Positions 1-10,061 of a DNA stretch of 31,399 nucleotides are shown here, piece after piece. The stretch is from NCBI GenBank assembly GCA_044508835.1, contig JBIQHD010000043.1, forward strand, positions 1 through 31,399, in the 5' to 3' direction. The position numbers and the translations under genes were made by a program. Each line of letters begins with the position of its first letter. Within the stretch, counting starts at the first letter, position 1. The DNA comes from JAKFDI01 sp044508835 (GTDB lineage Bacteria; Pseudomonadota; Gammaproteobacteria; Burkholderiales; Burkholderiaceae_C). The notes beneath the pieces were generated by a model that did not search any database, was not told the DNA's origin, and saw only the letters and a program-made list of their open reading frames with translations.

Positions 1-63
1 CCCCGGGGCTTGCCAGGCATCGGCGCGAGCCCTCCCATAGCGTTAACAGGCCCTAGGCCGCGG

Positions 64-169
64 CCCTCACCCCAGCCCTCTCCCGCAAGCGGGAGAGGGG
101 GTCATACGGGCCGCATCGGCGCCAGCGAATGGCTCCCTCTCCCCTTTGGGGAGAGGGCTGGGGTGAGGG
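64..169. repeat. REP/BIME-like paired hairpin repeat, copy 1
   Basis: Two hairpins in head-to-head orientation lie ahead of the first gene. The first has 11-bp perfect arms (76-86 and 89-99) around AA. The second has 10-bp perfect arms (135-144 and 148-157) around TTT. The outer flanks (64-75 and 158-169) are also complementary, so the whole stretch is one large inverted repeat. Related copies occur at 2518-2605 and 10133-10168, always between genes. The rest of 1-63 and 170-216 shows nothing I can name apart from the ribosome binding site of the next gene. Confidence 0.85.
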
Positions 170-216
170 GCCGCCGGGCCGCGCATCGCCACATAGCGAA
201 CACAAGGAGTACCACC

Positions 217-1203
217 ATGAAAACCAGCCGCCACTGGCACCCCGCCCACGTCCGTGCCCTGCGCGACCTGAGCCCCACCGTGCGGGAGTTCGAGATCCGC
301 CCCGAAGGCGGCGTGAAGCCGTGGACGGTCGGCAGCCACCTCAAGCTGCGCGTGAGCATCGACGGCGCCGAGGACGAGCGCTCCTACTCGCTGGTGGGCC
401 TGCCCGACCCGGAGGTCTACCGCATCGCCGTCAAGCGCGCCGAGCCCGGCCGCGGCGGCTCGCGCCACCTGTGGGCACTGCTGGCCGGCGACGAGCTGCA
501 GGTCGGCGAGCCCGACAACCATTTCGAGCTGCCGCTGAACGCCGGCGCGCCGGCGCCGCAGACGCTGCTGGTGGCCGGCGGCATCGGCATCACGCCGCTG
601 GTGGGCATGGCGCAGCTGCTGGCCGCCCGCGGCGCGCCGGTCGCGATGCGCTACGCCGCGCGCAGCGCCGCCGAGCTGGTCTACCGCGACGCGCTCGGGC
701 AGGCCCTGGGCGAGCGCCTGCGCACCTTCTGCAGCGATGCCGGCGAGCGCCTCTCGCTCGACGCCGAGATCGCCGCGCTGCCCGCCGGCGCGCAGATGCT
801 GGTGTGCGGCCCCCTCTCGCTGCTCGACGCGGCCGTGGCCGCCTGGGCCCGCGCCGGCCGCGACCCGGCCGCGCTGCGCTTCGAGACCTTCGGCAACAGC
901 GGCCGCCACGCGGCGGAGCCGTTCTGGGTGGAGCTGCCGCGCCACGGGCTGCGCATCGAGGTGCCCGCCGGGCGCAGCCTGCTGCAGGCGCTGGAGGCGA
1001 ACGGCGTCGAGATGCTGTCCGACTGCCAGCGCGGCGAATGCGGGTTGTGCGCAATGGACATCGTCGAGGTAGCCGGCACCATCGACCACCGCGACGTGTT
1101 CCTCAGCGCCGAGGAGAAGCACGGCAACCGCCGCATCTGCGCCTGCGTGTCGCGCGTGAGCGGCGGCGGCGTGGTGCTCGACTCGGCCTACCGGCCCGAC
1201 TGA
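217..1203 (+). CDS. PDR/VanB-family oxidoreductase (FMN, NAD(P)H, C-terminal 2Fe-2S)
   Basis: This 328-residue protein is the electron-transfer reductase of a two-component Rieske-type oxygenase, passing electrons from NAD(P)H through flavin to a plant-type [2Fe-2S] cluster in the cytoplasm. Domains run in VanB order. An N-terminal flavin domain carries the R55-x-Y57-S58 motif. A nucleotide-binding domain carries GGIGITP at about 121-127. A C-terminal ferredoxin domain has C270-x4-C275-x2-C278-x29-C308, the standard cluster spacing. The ATG at 217 is chosen because AAGGAG lies just upstream (203-208); the open frame extends further up but runs through the hairpin repeat. No oxygenase partner is present in the window, so it is either upstream of the left edge or elsewhere. 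The importer downstream may handle the same substrate. Family assignment is firm, substrate unknown. Confidence 0.9.
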   Translation: MKTSRHWHPAHVRALRDLSPTVREFEIRPEGGVKPWTVGSHLKLRVSIDGAEDERSYSLVGLPDPEVYRIAVKRAEPGRGGSRHLWALLAGDELQVGEPDNHFELPLNAGAPAPQTLLVAGGIGITPLVGMAQLLAARGAPVAMRYAARSAAELVYRDALGQALGERLRTFCSDAGERLSLDAEIAALPAGAQMLVCGPLSLLDAAVAAWARAGRDPAALRFETFGNSGRHAAEPFWVELPRHGLRIEVPAGRSLLQALEANGVEMLSDCQRGECGLCAMDIVEVAGTIDHRDVFLSAEEKHGNRRICACVSRVSGGGVVLDSAYRPD

Positions 1204-1208
1204 GCGGC

Positions 1209-1237
1209 CGGCAGGGGCGGCGATCCCGCCCGTGCCG
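1209..1237 (+). terminator. Hairpin after the reductase gene, possible terminator
   Basis: A 12-bp stem with one G-G mismatch (arms 1209-1220 and 1226-1237) and a 5-base loop starts six bases after the stop codon. No T-run follows, so intrinsic termination is uncertain; it could protect the mRNA 3' end instead. Confidence 0.4.
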
Positions 1238-1322
1238 TCATGCCGCGGGGGCATAGCAGCTAGACCCAAACGCGTGGCGGCGCGGACGTAGAGTGCGCCC
1301 CACCCCTTGTAGGAGAAACCAA

Positions 1323-2492
1323 GTGCAACGACGTCAACTCATCGGGCGCCTCGCCGCCGCCGGATTCGCGCTCTGCGCGACGCTGCCGGCCATCGCACAG
1401 GACACGCTGAAGATCGGCCTGATCCTGCCGATGACCGGCCCCTTCGCCTCCACGGGGCGGCAGATCGACGCCGCGGTCAAGCTCTACCTCGCGCAGAACG
1501 GCGACAAGGTCGCCGGCAAGAAGGTCGAGGTGCTGCTCAAGGACGACGGCGGCGTGGCCGACCAGACCCGCCGCATGGCGCAGGAGCTGGTGGTCAACGA
1601 CAAGGTGGTGGCGCTGGCCGGCTTCGGCCTCACGCCGCTCGCCTTCGCCACGGCGCCCATCGCCACCCAGAGCAAGACGCCGATGGTGGTGATGGCCGCG
1701 GCCACCGCCGTCATCACCGAGCGCTCGCCCTACATCGTGCGCACCGGCTTCACCCTGCCGCAGGTGACGGTGCCGATCGCCGAGTGGGCGCCGAAGAACG
1801 GCATCAAGAAGGTGGTGACGCTGGTGTCCGACTACGGCCCCGGCATCGACGCCGAGAAGGCCTTCAAGGACCGCTTCATGCTCAACGGCGGCACCATCGC
1901 CGCCGAGCTGCGCGTGCCGATGGCCAACCCCGACTTCGCGCCCTTCCTGCAGCGCGTGCGCGACGCCAAGCCCGACGCGGTGTTCGTGTTCGTGCCCTCG
2001 GGCATCGGCGCGGCCTTCATGAAGCAGTTCTCCGAGCGCGGGCTCGACAAGGACGGCATCAGGATCATCGGCCCGGGCGACGTGGTCGACGACGACATCC
2101 TCAACGGCATGGGCGACGTGGCGCTCGGCGTGGTGACCTCGGGCCACTACTCGGCCGCGCACAAGTCGGCGCTGAACAAGAAGTACGTCGAGGGCATGGC
2201 CAAGACCGGCCAGCGCGCCAACTTCCACAGCGTGGGCGGCTACGACGGCATGCGCGTCATCATGAAGGGCCTGGAGGCCAGCAAGGGCCAGGGCGGCGAC
2301 GCGCTGCTCGCCGCCATGAAGGGCCAGACCTTCGAGAGCCCGCGCGGCAACGTCTACATCGACGCGCAGACGCGCGAGACGGTGCAGGACGTGTACATCC
2401 GCAAGGTCGAGCGCGGCGCCGACGGCCAGCTGTGGAACGTCGAGTTCGACGTGATCAAGGAAGTCAAGGACCCGACGCACAAGCGCAAGTAG
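1323..2492 (+). CDS. Liv-type ABC transporter substrate-binding protein
   Basis: This is a periplasmic type I binding protein (Peripla_BP_6/LivK family) of 389 residues. It captures substrate for the permease encoded downstream. The GTG at 1323 is preferred because AGGAGA sits seven bases upstream (1311-1316). The resulting N-terminus is a good signal peptide: MQRR positive end, hydrophobic core and a likely cut after AIA at about residue 25. The mature start DTLKIGLILPMTGPF is the classic opening strand of the family. The next gene is livH, after a 143-base gap filled by a hairpin repeat. Binding proteins of this group in Burkholderiales and Rhodopseudomonas often bind aromatic acids rather than branched-chain amino acids, and the catabolic neighbours favour that, but the ligand cannot be read from sequence. 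Confidence 0.92.
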   Translation: MQRRQLIGRLAAAGFALCATLPAIAQDTLKIGLILPMTGPFASTGRQIDAAVKLYLAQNGDKVAGKKVEVLLKDDGGVADQTRRMAQELVVNDKVVALAGFGLTPLAFATAPIATQSKTPMVVMAAATAVITERSPYIVRTGFTLPQVTVPIAEWAPKNGIKKVVTLVSDYGPGIDAEKAFKDRFMLNGGTIAAELRVPMANPDFAPFLQRVRDAKPDAVFVFVPSGIGAAFMKQFSERGLDKDGIRIIGPGDVVDDDILNGMGDVALGVVTSGHYSAAHKSALNKKYVEGMAKTGQRANFHSVGGYDGMRVIMKGLEASKGQGGDALLAAMKGQTFESPRGNVYIDAQTRETVQDVYIRKVERGADGQLWNVEFDVIKEVKDPTHKRK

Positions 2493-2517
2493 ATGGGCAC
2501 TCCGGGTGAGGCCTCGG

Positions 2518-2605
2518 CCCTCACCCCAACCCTCTCCCGCAAGCGGGAGAGGGAGCAAGACCCGCATTTCTCCCTCTCCCCTTGGGGAGAGGGCAGGGGT
2601 GGGGG
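2518..2605. repeat. REP/BIME-like paired hairpin repeat, copy 2
   Basis: Same architecture as the copy at 64-169. One hairpin has 11-bp arms (2530-2540, 2543-2553) around AA. The second has 10-bp arms (2572-2581, 2584-2593) around TT, in opposite orientation. It sits between the binding-protein gene and livH, where a stable structure could stabilise the abundant binding-protein message relative to the permease message. The outer flanks have diverged slightly more than in copy 1. Confidence 0.85.
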
Positions 2606-2635
2606 CCGCCGGCCCATGAAGTCCCACCACCTCCC

Positions 2636-3496
2636 ATGCTGACCCTCCTCTACGACGGCATCGCCTACGGCATGCTGCTCTTCGTGCTGGCCGTCGGGCT
2701 GGCCGTGACGCTCGGGCTGATGAACTTCATCAACCTCGCGCACGGCGCCTTCGCCATGGCCGGCGGCTACATCACCGTGCTGCTGATGGGCCGCCTGGGC
2801 GTGCCCTTCGTCGCCACCCTGCCGCTCGCCTTCCTGGGCGCGGCGCTGCTGGGCGCGGTGCTCGAGCGCACGCTGTACCGGCCGATGTACGCCAAGCCGC
2901 ACCTCGACCAGGTGCTGTTCTCGCTGGGCCTCGTGTTCATGTCGGTGGCCGCCGTCGACTACTTCGTCGGCTCGCAGCAGCAGATCATCCAGCTGCCCGA
3001 CTGGCTGCAGGGACGCTTCGACGTCGCCGCGGTGGGCATCGGCAAGTACCGCCTGTTCATCATCGTGGTGTGCGCGGCGCTCACCGTGGCGCTGCAGTGG
3101 GTGCTGGCGCGCACGCGCTTCGGCAGCCGGCTGCGCGCCTCGGTCGACGACCCGCGCGTGGCGCGCGGCCTCGGGCTCGACGTGAACCGCATCTTCCTGC
3201 TCACCTTCGCCGTCGGCTCGGGGCTGGCCGGCCTCGGCGGCGCGATGGGCGCGGAGGTGCTGGGGCTGGACCCGACCTTTCCGCTCAAGTTCATGATCTA
3301 TTTCCTGATCGTCGTCTCGGTCGGCGGCACGACCACGATCACCGGCCCGCTGGTGGCCGCGCTGCTGCTGGGCATCGCCGACGTGGCGGGCAAGTACTAC
3401 GTGCCCAAGCTCGGCGCCTTCATCGTCTACAGCCTGATGATCGTCATCCTCGTCCTGCGCCCGCAGGGCCTCTTCGCGCGGGCGGGCGGCAAATGA
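2636..3496 (+). CDS. Branched-chain-type ABC transporter permease, LivH family
   Basis: This 286-residue inner-membrane permease is one half of the transmembrane channel of a Liv-type importer. It is almost entirely hydrophobic, with about eight membrane segments. It carries the family signature NFINLAHGAF near residue 30 and the conserved VGGTTTITGPLVAALLLG loop in the C-terminal half. The ATG at 2636 opens with the typical LivH start MLTLLYDGIAYG. No clear Shine-Dalgarno sequence precedes it, so translation may depend on upstream reading. An ATG at 2616 is in another frame. The 3' end overlaps livM by four bases (ATGA), so the two permeases should be translationally coupled. Confidence 0.92.
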   Translation: MLTLLYDGIAYGMLLFVLAVGLAVTLGLMNFINLAHGAFAMAGGYITVLLMGRLGVPFVATLPLAFLGAALLGAVLERTLYRPMYAKPHLDQVLFSLGLVFMSVAAVDYFVGSQQQIIQLPDWLQGRFDVAAVGIGKYRLFIIVVCAALTVALQWVLARTRFGSRLRASVDDPRVARGLGLDVNRIFLLTFAVGSGLAGLGGAMGAEVLGLDPTFPLKFMIYFLIVVSVGGTTTITGPLVAALLLGIADVAGKYYVPKLGAFIVYSLMIVILVLRPQGLFARAGGK

Positions 3497-4467
3497 GCGC
3501 GGCGAACGTTGCCGAGCGCCTTCGCGCGCAGGCGCGCTGGCGCTGGTGGGAGATCGCCCTCGGCGTCGCGGCCCTGGCCTCGTGGTTCCTGCTGCCCGGG
3601 CATGCGCTGCTGCTGGGCGAGATCGCGGTGCTGGCGCTGTTCGCCGTGTCGCTCGACCTGGTGCTGGGCTATGCCGGCATCGTGTCGCTCGGGCACGCGG
3701 CCTTCTTCGGCCTGGGCGCCTACGGCGCCACGCTGTTCGCGACGCACGTCATGCCCGATCCGCTCGCCGGCCTGGCGGTGGCCACCGCCATCGGCGCGGT
3801 GGCGGGGCTGCTGTCGAGCGTGCTCATCCTGCGCGGCTCCGACCTCACGCGGCTGATGGTGACGCTGGGCGTGGCGGCGGTGCTGTACGAGCTTGCCAAC
3901 AAGCTCGACCACATCACCGGCGGCGCCGACGGCCTGCAGGGCGCGCCCATGGGGCCGCTGCTGGGCATCTTCGAGTTCGACATCCAGGGCCGCGTCGCCT
4001 ACGGCTATGCGCTGGCGGTGCTGGCGATCGCCGTGATCGTGGCGCGGCGCGTGGTCAAGTCGCCGTTCGGCGTGTCGCTGCAGGCGCTGCGCGACAACCG
4101 GCTGCGCGCCGCCTCCATCGGCCTGTCGGTCAACGCGCGGCTGGTGGCGGTGTACGCCTTCTCCGCGGCGCTGGCCGGCGCGGCGGGCGCGCTCGCCGCG
4201 CAGAAGAGCGGCTTCTCCTTCGCCTCGCTCGACGTGCTCGCCTTCCACCAGAGCGCCGACGTGATGCTGATGCTCGTCATCGGCGGCACCGGCTACCTGT
4301 ACGGCGGCATCTTCGGCGCCATCGCCTTCAAGCTGCTGCACGACCTGGTCTCCAACTGGACGCCGCAGTACTGGCTGTTCTGGGTCGGGCTGTTCCTCGT
4401 GGTGCTGATGCTGGTCGGCCGCGAGCGCCTCTTCCGCCCCTGGACCTGGTGGAGGGCGGCGAAATGA
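3493..4467 (+). CDS. Branched-chain-type ABC transporter permease, LivM family
   Basis: The second permease subunit of the importer, 324 residues with about eight to nine membrane segments. The family hallmark GYAGIVSLGHAAFFGLGAYG lies near residues 57-76. The EAA-like cytoplasmic loop (VVKSPFGVSLQALRDNRLRA) that contacts the ATPases is in the middle. The start overlaps the livH stop (ATGA at 3493-3496), and its own stop overlaps the livG start in the same way, giving a tightly coupled H-M-G-F block. Length and topology are normal for the family. Confidence 0.92.
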   Translation: MSAANVAERLRAQARWRWWEIALGVAALASWFLLPGHALLLGEIAVLALFAVSLDLVLGYAGIVSLGHAAFFGLGAYGATLFATHVMPDPLAGLAVATAIGAVAGLLSSVLILRGSDLTRLMVTLGVAAVLYELANKLDHITGGADGLQGAPMGPLLGIFEFDIQGRVAYGYALAVLAIAVIVARRVVKSPFGVSLQALRDNRLRAASIGLSVNARLVAVYAFSAALAGAAGALAAQKSGFSFASLDVLAFHQSADVMLMLVIGGTGYLYGGIFGAIAFKLLHDLVSNWTPQYWLFWVGLFLVVLMLVGRERLFRPWTWWRAAK

Positions 4468-5225
4468 CGGTCGTGCTCGAAACCCGCAACCTGACCAAGC
4501 ACTTCGGCGGCATCACCGCCACCAACAACGTGTCGCTGAAGGTGGTGCGCGGCGCGCGCCATGCGCTCATCGGCCCCAATGGCGCCGGCAAGACGACGCT
4601 CATCAACCTGCTCACCGGCGTGCTCGCGCCGAGCGAGGGCAGCATCGCGCTCGACGGCGAGGACATCACCCGCGTCGCGCCGCACCGCCGCGTGCGCCGC
4701 GGCATCGTGCGCACCTTCCAGATCAACCAGCTCTTCAACGAGCTGACGCCGCTGACCTCGCTGGCGCTGGCCGTCTCCAACCACCTCGGCCGCAGCGCCG
4801 GCTGGTGGCGCCCGCTCGGCCACGATGCGCGCGTCGCCCAGGCCGTCGAGGAACTGCTCGTGCAGTTCCGCCTCGACGACGTGATGGACATGAAGGTGTC
4901 GGTGCTGCCCTACGGCAAGCGCCGGCTGCTGGAGATCGCCACCGCCATCGCCTGCCGCCCGCGCGTGCTGCTGCTCGACGAGCCGGTGGCTGGCGTGCCC
5001 GACGGCGAGCGCCAGGAGATCTTCGAGACCATCAACGCGCTGCCGGCCGACGTGACCATCCTGCTCATCGAGCACGACATGGACCTGGTGTTCGGCTTCG
5101 CGAAGACGGTGTCGGTGCTGGTCAACGGCGCGGTCTTCGCCGAGGGCGACGTGCAGAGCATTTCCAACGATCCGCGGGTGAAGGCGGTGTACCTGGGCGA
5201 AGGCGAGGGGCGGGCCCATGGCTGA
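4464..5225 (+). CDS. Liv-type ABC transporter ATPase, LivG family
   Basis: Cytoplasmic ATPase of 253 residues that powers the importer together with the following LivF-type subunit. Walker A is GPNGAGKTT (about residues 37-45) and Walker B ends LLLLDEPVAG. The switch histidine lies in LLIEHDMD. The signature is LPYGKRRLLEIA, where most LivG proteins have LSYG, a mild variant. The sequence after Walker B reads GVPDGER where GLNPxE is more usual. Start and stop overlap the neighbours (4 and 8 bases), so the whole importer is one transcription unit. Confidence 0.92.
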   Translation: MTVVLETRNLTKHFGGITATNNVSLKVVRGARHALIGPNGAGKTTLINLLTGVLAPSEGSIALDGEDITRVAPHRRVRRGIVRTFQINQLFNELTPLTSLALAVSNHLGRSAGWWRPLGHDARVAQAVEELLVQFRLDDVMDMKVSVLPYGKRRLLEIATAIACRPRVLLLDEPVAGVPDGERQEIFETINALPADVTILLIEHDMDLVFGFAKTVSVLVNGAVFAEGDVQSISNDPRVKAVYLGEGEGRAHG

Positions 5226-5925
5226 GCTGCTGAAGGTCGAGGGGCTGAAGTCCGGCTACGGCGAGGCCGTGGTGGTGCAGGGCGTCGACCTGTCGATGGA
5301 CGAGGGCGAGTCGCTCGCCCTGCTCGGGCGCAACGGCACCGGCAAGACCACGCTGCTCAACACGCTGGTGGGCGTGACGCGCCGGCATGCCGGGCGCATC
5401 TGGCTCGGCGGGCGCGAGATCACACCCCTGCCCGCGCACCGCCGCGCCGAGGCCGGCATCGGCTGGGTGCCGCAGGAGCGCAACATCTTCAAGTCGCTCA
5501 CCGTCGACGAGAACCTGACGGCCGTCGCGCGCCCGGGGCCGTGGACGCCGCAGCGCGCCTACGAGATGTTCCCGCGGCTGGCCGAGCGCAAGGCCAACAT
5601 GGGCAACCAGCTCTCCGGCGGCGAGCAGCAGATGCTGGCCGTGGCGCGCGCGCTGGTGCTCAACCCCCGGCTGCTGCTGCTCGACGAGCCGCTGGAAGGC
5701 CTGGCGCCCATCATCGTGGAGGAGCTGCTGCGCTCCATCGCGCGCGTGGTGCGCGAGGAAGGGCTGTCGGCCATCATCGTCGAGCAGAACCCGCGCATGA
5801 TCCTGCCGATCACGCGGCGCGCCGTGGTGCTCGACCGCGGCGCGGTGGTGCACACCGGCGACAGCGAGGCGCTGCTGGCCGACCCGACGACCCTCGACCG
5901 CTGGCTCGCCGTCTCGCACGGCTGA
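5218..5925 (+). CDS. Liv-type ABC transporter ATPase, LivF family
   Basis: Second ATPase of the importer, 235 residues. Walker A is GRNGTGKTT, with the catalytic lysine intact, unlike the second LivF in this window. The signature is LSGGEQQMLAVARAL and Walker B is LLLLDEPLEGLAP, the usual LivF form. The GTCTGGG-type hinge of larger ABC proteins is absent, as expected. The start lies eight bases inside livG. It is the last gene of the operon, followed at once by a palindrome and a convergent histidine kinase gene. Confidence 0.92.
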   Translation: MAELLKVEGLKSGYGEAVVVQGVDLSMDEGESLALLGRNGTGKTTLLNTLVGVTRRHAGRIWLGGREITPLPAHRRAEAGIGWVPQERNIFKSLTVDENLTAVARPGPWTPQRAYEMFPRLAERKANMGNQLSGGEQQMLAVARALVLNPRLLLLDEPLEGLAPIIVEELLRSIARVVREEGLSAIIVEQNPRMILPITRRAVVLDRGAVVHTGDSEALLADPTTLDRWLAVSHG

Positions 5926-5927
5926 CC

Positions 5928-5944
5928 GCCGGCGCGGCGCCGGC
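5928..5944. terminator. Palindrome between convergent genes, possible bidirectional terminator
   Basis: An 8-bp perfect inverted repeat (5928-5935 and 5937-5944) fills nearly the whole 19-base gap between the livF stop and the histidine kinase stop. It is all G+C and has no T-tract, so it would act as a pause or mRNA-end structure rather than a textbook terminator. Confidence 0.4.
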
Positions 5945-7768
<1,824 letters not shown>

Positions 7769-7810
7769 CGGCGGGAAGGGGACGGCGGGGGCCCTTTCGG
7801 ACCACCGGCC

Positions 7811-7840
7811 ATTGTCCCGGCGACGGCCGGCCGCGTTCAA
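7811..7840 (-). promoter_or_regulatory. Candidate sigma70-type promoter for the histidine kinase
   Basis: Reading the minus strand, TTGAAC (7840-7835) and GACAAT (7816-7811) are separated by 18 bases, each matching 4 of 6 consensus positions. They lie in an AT-richer pocket just downstream of pobA, with the ATG at 7768 placed 42 bases beyond the -10 element. Sequence evidence only. Confidence 0.35.
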
Positions 7841-7900
7841 AACACTTTTGGTAACAAATACCGGAACCGGCCGCGGCAGCGCGCCGCCGGCCCGGCAGGC

Positions 7901-9079
7901 TCAGTGCATCGGCAGGCCGACGTAGTTCTCGGCCATCGCCGTCGAGGCCGCCCGCGAGTGCACCAGGTAGTCGAGCTCGGCCGCTTGCATCTTCTGGCCG
8001 AACTCGCCGGTCTCGGGAAACTTGTGCATGAGCGAGGTGAACCACCACGAGAAGCGCTCGGCCTTCCAGACGCGGCCGAGGCACTGGGCGGAGTAGCCGT
8101 CGATGCCGGCCTCGTCGCCATGGCCGGCGTAGTAGGCGGCCAGCGCCTGCGACAGGAAGCCCACGTCCGAGGCCGCGAGGTTCAGGCCCTTGGCGCCGGT
8201 CGGGGGCACGATGTGCGCCGCGTCGCCGGCCAGGAAGAGCCGGCCGAAGCGCATCGGCTCGGCCACGAAGCTGCGCAGCGGCGCGATGCTCTTCTCGATC
8301 GACGGGCCGGTGACGAGCGATTCGGCCGCCTCGGGGTCGATGCGGCGGCGCAGCTCGTCCCAGAAGGCGTCGTCCGACCACTGCTCGACCTTGTCGTCGA
8401 GCGAGCACTGCACGTAGTAGCGGCTGCGCTTGAGCGAGCGCTGGCTGCACAGCGCGAAGCCGCGCTCGTGGTTGGAGTAGATGAGCTCGTGCGAGACCGG
8501 CGGCGTGTCCGACAGCAGGCCGAGCCAGCCGAAGGGGTAGACCCGCTCGAAGGTGCGGATGGCGCCCGCCGGCACGCTCGCGCGGCTCACGCCGTGGTAG
8601 CCGTCGCAGCCGGCGATGAAGTCGCACTCGACGGTGTGCTCGACGCCGTCCTTCGTGTAGCGCACGCTCGGCGCGGCGGTGTCGAAGTCGTGCAGGCTCA
8701 CGTTCTCGGCCTCGTACACGCTCTTCAGGCCCAGCGCCTTGCGGTGCTCCATCAGGTCGTGGGTGACCTCGGTCTGGCCGTAGACCATGACCTGCTTGCC
8801 GCCCGTGAGGCCGTGCATGTCGATGCGGTGGCGCTTGCCGCCGAAGCACAGCTCGAAGCCGCCGTGCACCAGCCCTTCGGCGTGCATGCGCTGGTTCACG
8901 CCCACCTGGTCGAGCAGGTCGACGGTGGTCTGCTCCAGCACGCCGGCGCGGATGCGCCCGAGCACGTACTCGGGGGTGTGGCGCTCCAGCACGATGGCGT
9001 CGATGCCGGCCTTGTGCAGCAGGGCGCCGAGCAGCATGCCGGCGGGACCGGCGCCGATGATGGCTACCTGGACTCTCAT
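7901..9079 (-). CDS. pobA: 4-hydroxybenzoate 3-monooxygenase (PobA)
   Basis: FAD flavoprotein hydroxylase that converts 4-hydroxybenzoate, NADPH and O2 to protocatechuate, feeding the beta-ketoadipate pathway. The 392-residue length is standard. GAGPAG near residue 9 binds FAD, CDGYHGVSR near 158 is the DG motif, and LFLAGDAAHIVPPTGAKGLN is the GD motif. Active-site residues fall at the same numbers as in the Pseudomonas enzyme: Arg44, Tyr201, Ser212, Arg214 and Tyr222. The C-terminal Tyr386 corresponds to Tyr385. Arg33, Tyr38 and Arg42 are kept, which in known enzymes goes with NADPH use. A good AGGAGTG ribosome site precedes the ATG. An IclR regulator lies 30 bases upstream on the same strand, so the two may share a message. 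Confidence 0.97.
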   Translation of the reverse strand: MRVQVAIIGAGPAGMLLGALLHKAGIDAIVLERHTPEYVLGRIRAGVLEQTTVDLLDQVGVNQRMHAEGLVHGGFELCFGGKRHRIDMHGLTGGKQVMVYGQTEVTHDLMEHRKALGLKSVYEAENVSLHDFDTAAPSVRYTKDGVEHTVECDFIAGCDGYHGVSRASVPAGAIRTFERVYPFGWLGLLSDTPPVSHELIYSNHERGFALCSQRSLKRSRYYVQCSLDDKVEQWSDDAFWDELRRRIDPEAAESLVTGPSIEKSIAPLRSFVAEPMRFGRLFLAGDAAHIVPPTGAKGLNLAASDVGFLSQALAAYYAGHGDEAGIDGYSAQCLGRVWKAERFSWWFTSLMHKFPETGEFGQKMQAAELDYLVHSRAASTAMAENYVGLPMH

Positions 9080-9109
9080 GGTTTCACTCCTGGGGTATGG
9101 GCGGACGGC

Positions 9110-9922
9110 TCAGAGCACCGCCCGCAGGTCGGCCTGGGCCTGCAGCAGCGGCGGCAGGCAGTTGGACAGCAACTGGTCCATCGTCATGCGCGAGGCATGC
9201 ACGCTGATGTTCATGGCGGCCAGCACGTCGCCGCGGTAGCTGAGCAGCGGCACGGACAGCGTGCGCAGGCCCACCTCCAGCTCCTGGTCGACCATGGCGT
9301 AGCCCTGCTGGCGCGCCTGCAGCAGGATCTCGAGCAGGGCCTCGCGGCGGGTGATGGTGCCGGGCGTGAGCGCGTCCAGCGTCTGCCGCGCGATCCAGGC
9401 GTGCATCTCGGCCGCCGGCAGCGAGGCGACCAGCATGCGGCCGTTGGCCGTGCAGTACGCCGGCACGCGCGTGCCCGGCTGCAGGGTGAGCGAGACGGCC
9501 CGCCCGGCGGTGGTGGCGGCCACGCAGATCACGTCGTCGCCGTCGAGCACGCCGGCCGACGAGGCCTCCTTGAGCGTGTAGGCGAGCTTGTGCAGCTCGG
9601 GCTGCACGATGCGCGGCAGCCGCGCCGACGACATGTAGCTCTGCGCGAGGCGCAGCACCTTGGGCGTGAGCGAGAACATCTTGCGCTCGCTGCGCACGAA
9701 GCCCAGGTGCTCGAGCGTGAGCAGGTAGCGGCGGGCCGCGGCGCGCGTGAGGCCGCACTGCGCGGCCACCTCGCTCATCGTCATGCGCGGGCGCTCGTCG
9801 TCGAAGGCGGCGATGACGGCCAGCCCCTTTTCCAGCCCGGCGATCAGGTCGCGCCGCATCGGCTCGGCGGGCGCTTCCGGCGCGGCGGAAGCGCCTGCGG
9901 AAGGCGTCTGGAATGCGTTCAA
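9110..9922 (-). CDS. IclR-family regulator, PcaR/PobR/PcaU type
   Basis: This 270-residue regulator has an N-terminal winged helix (about 28-90, with MTMSEVAAQCGLTRAAARRYL as recognition helices) and a C-terminal IclR effector domain. The sequence around LTPKVLRLAQSY and the GAF-like domain resemble the beta-ketoadipate group (PcaR, PcaU, PobR), known to respond to 4-hydroxybenzoate, protocatechuate or beta-ketoadipate. The TTG at 9922 is preferred because AAGGAG lies seven bases before it; another TTG six codons earlier has no such site. It stands 30 bases upstream of pobA and points the same way, whereas pobR is usually divergent from pobA. It most likely activates pobA, and perhaps pcaF behind it. 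Which of the three functions applies cannot be settled here. Confidence 0.88.
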   Translation of the reverse strand: MNAFQTPSAGASAAPEAPAEPMRRDLIAGLEKGLAVIAAFDDERPRMTMSEVAAQCGLTRAAARRYLLTLEHLGFVRSERKMFSLTPKVLRLAQSYMSSARLPRIVQPELHKLAYTLKEASSAGVLDGDDVICVAATTAGRAVSLTLQPGTRVPAYCTANGRMLVASLPAAEMHAWIARQTLDALTPGTITRREALLEILLQARQQGYAMVDQELEVGLRTLSVPLLSYRGDVLAAMNISVHASRMTMDQLLSNCLPPLLQAQADLRAVL

Positions 9923-10046
9923 GCCACGGCTCCTTGGCAACTCGCCCGCCGCGGCGGCCGGATGACCGGCGGCCCGCGGGGCGAGGCGTTTCAGCCGAAA
10001 ACTCTAGCGCTCAGCGCCGTTTGATATTGCTCATGGTGGGTTCAAT

Positions 10047-10061
10047 GTGCGAATAGCGCGC
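10047..10061 (-). promoter_or_regulatory. Candidate PcaR-like operator upstream of the IclR gene
   Basis: On the minus strand this 15-mer (GCGCGCTATTCGCAC) matches 11 of 15 positions of the Pseudomonas putida PcaR site as I remember it (GTTCGATAATCGCAC). It also forms part of an inverted repeat GTGCG-N7-CGCAC (10047-10063). It lies about 125 bases upstream of the regulator start. The remainder of the 270-base gap 9923-10192 holds a hairpin repeat and nothing else I recognise. Confidence 0.35.

Noticed and set aside
7769..7840. TTG start at 7840 for the histidine kinase
   Set aside because: There is no ribosome site, the added residues are unconserved-looking, and a promoter-like -35 element overlaps the TTG.
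10011..10034. Seven-codon open frame on the minus strand ahead of the IclR gene (MSNIKRR), possible leader peptide
   Set aside because: No ribosome site and no attenuator structure or biased codons. Too short to support.
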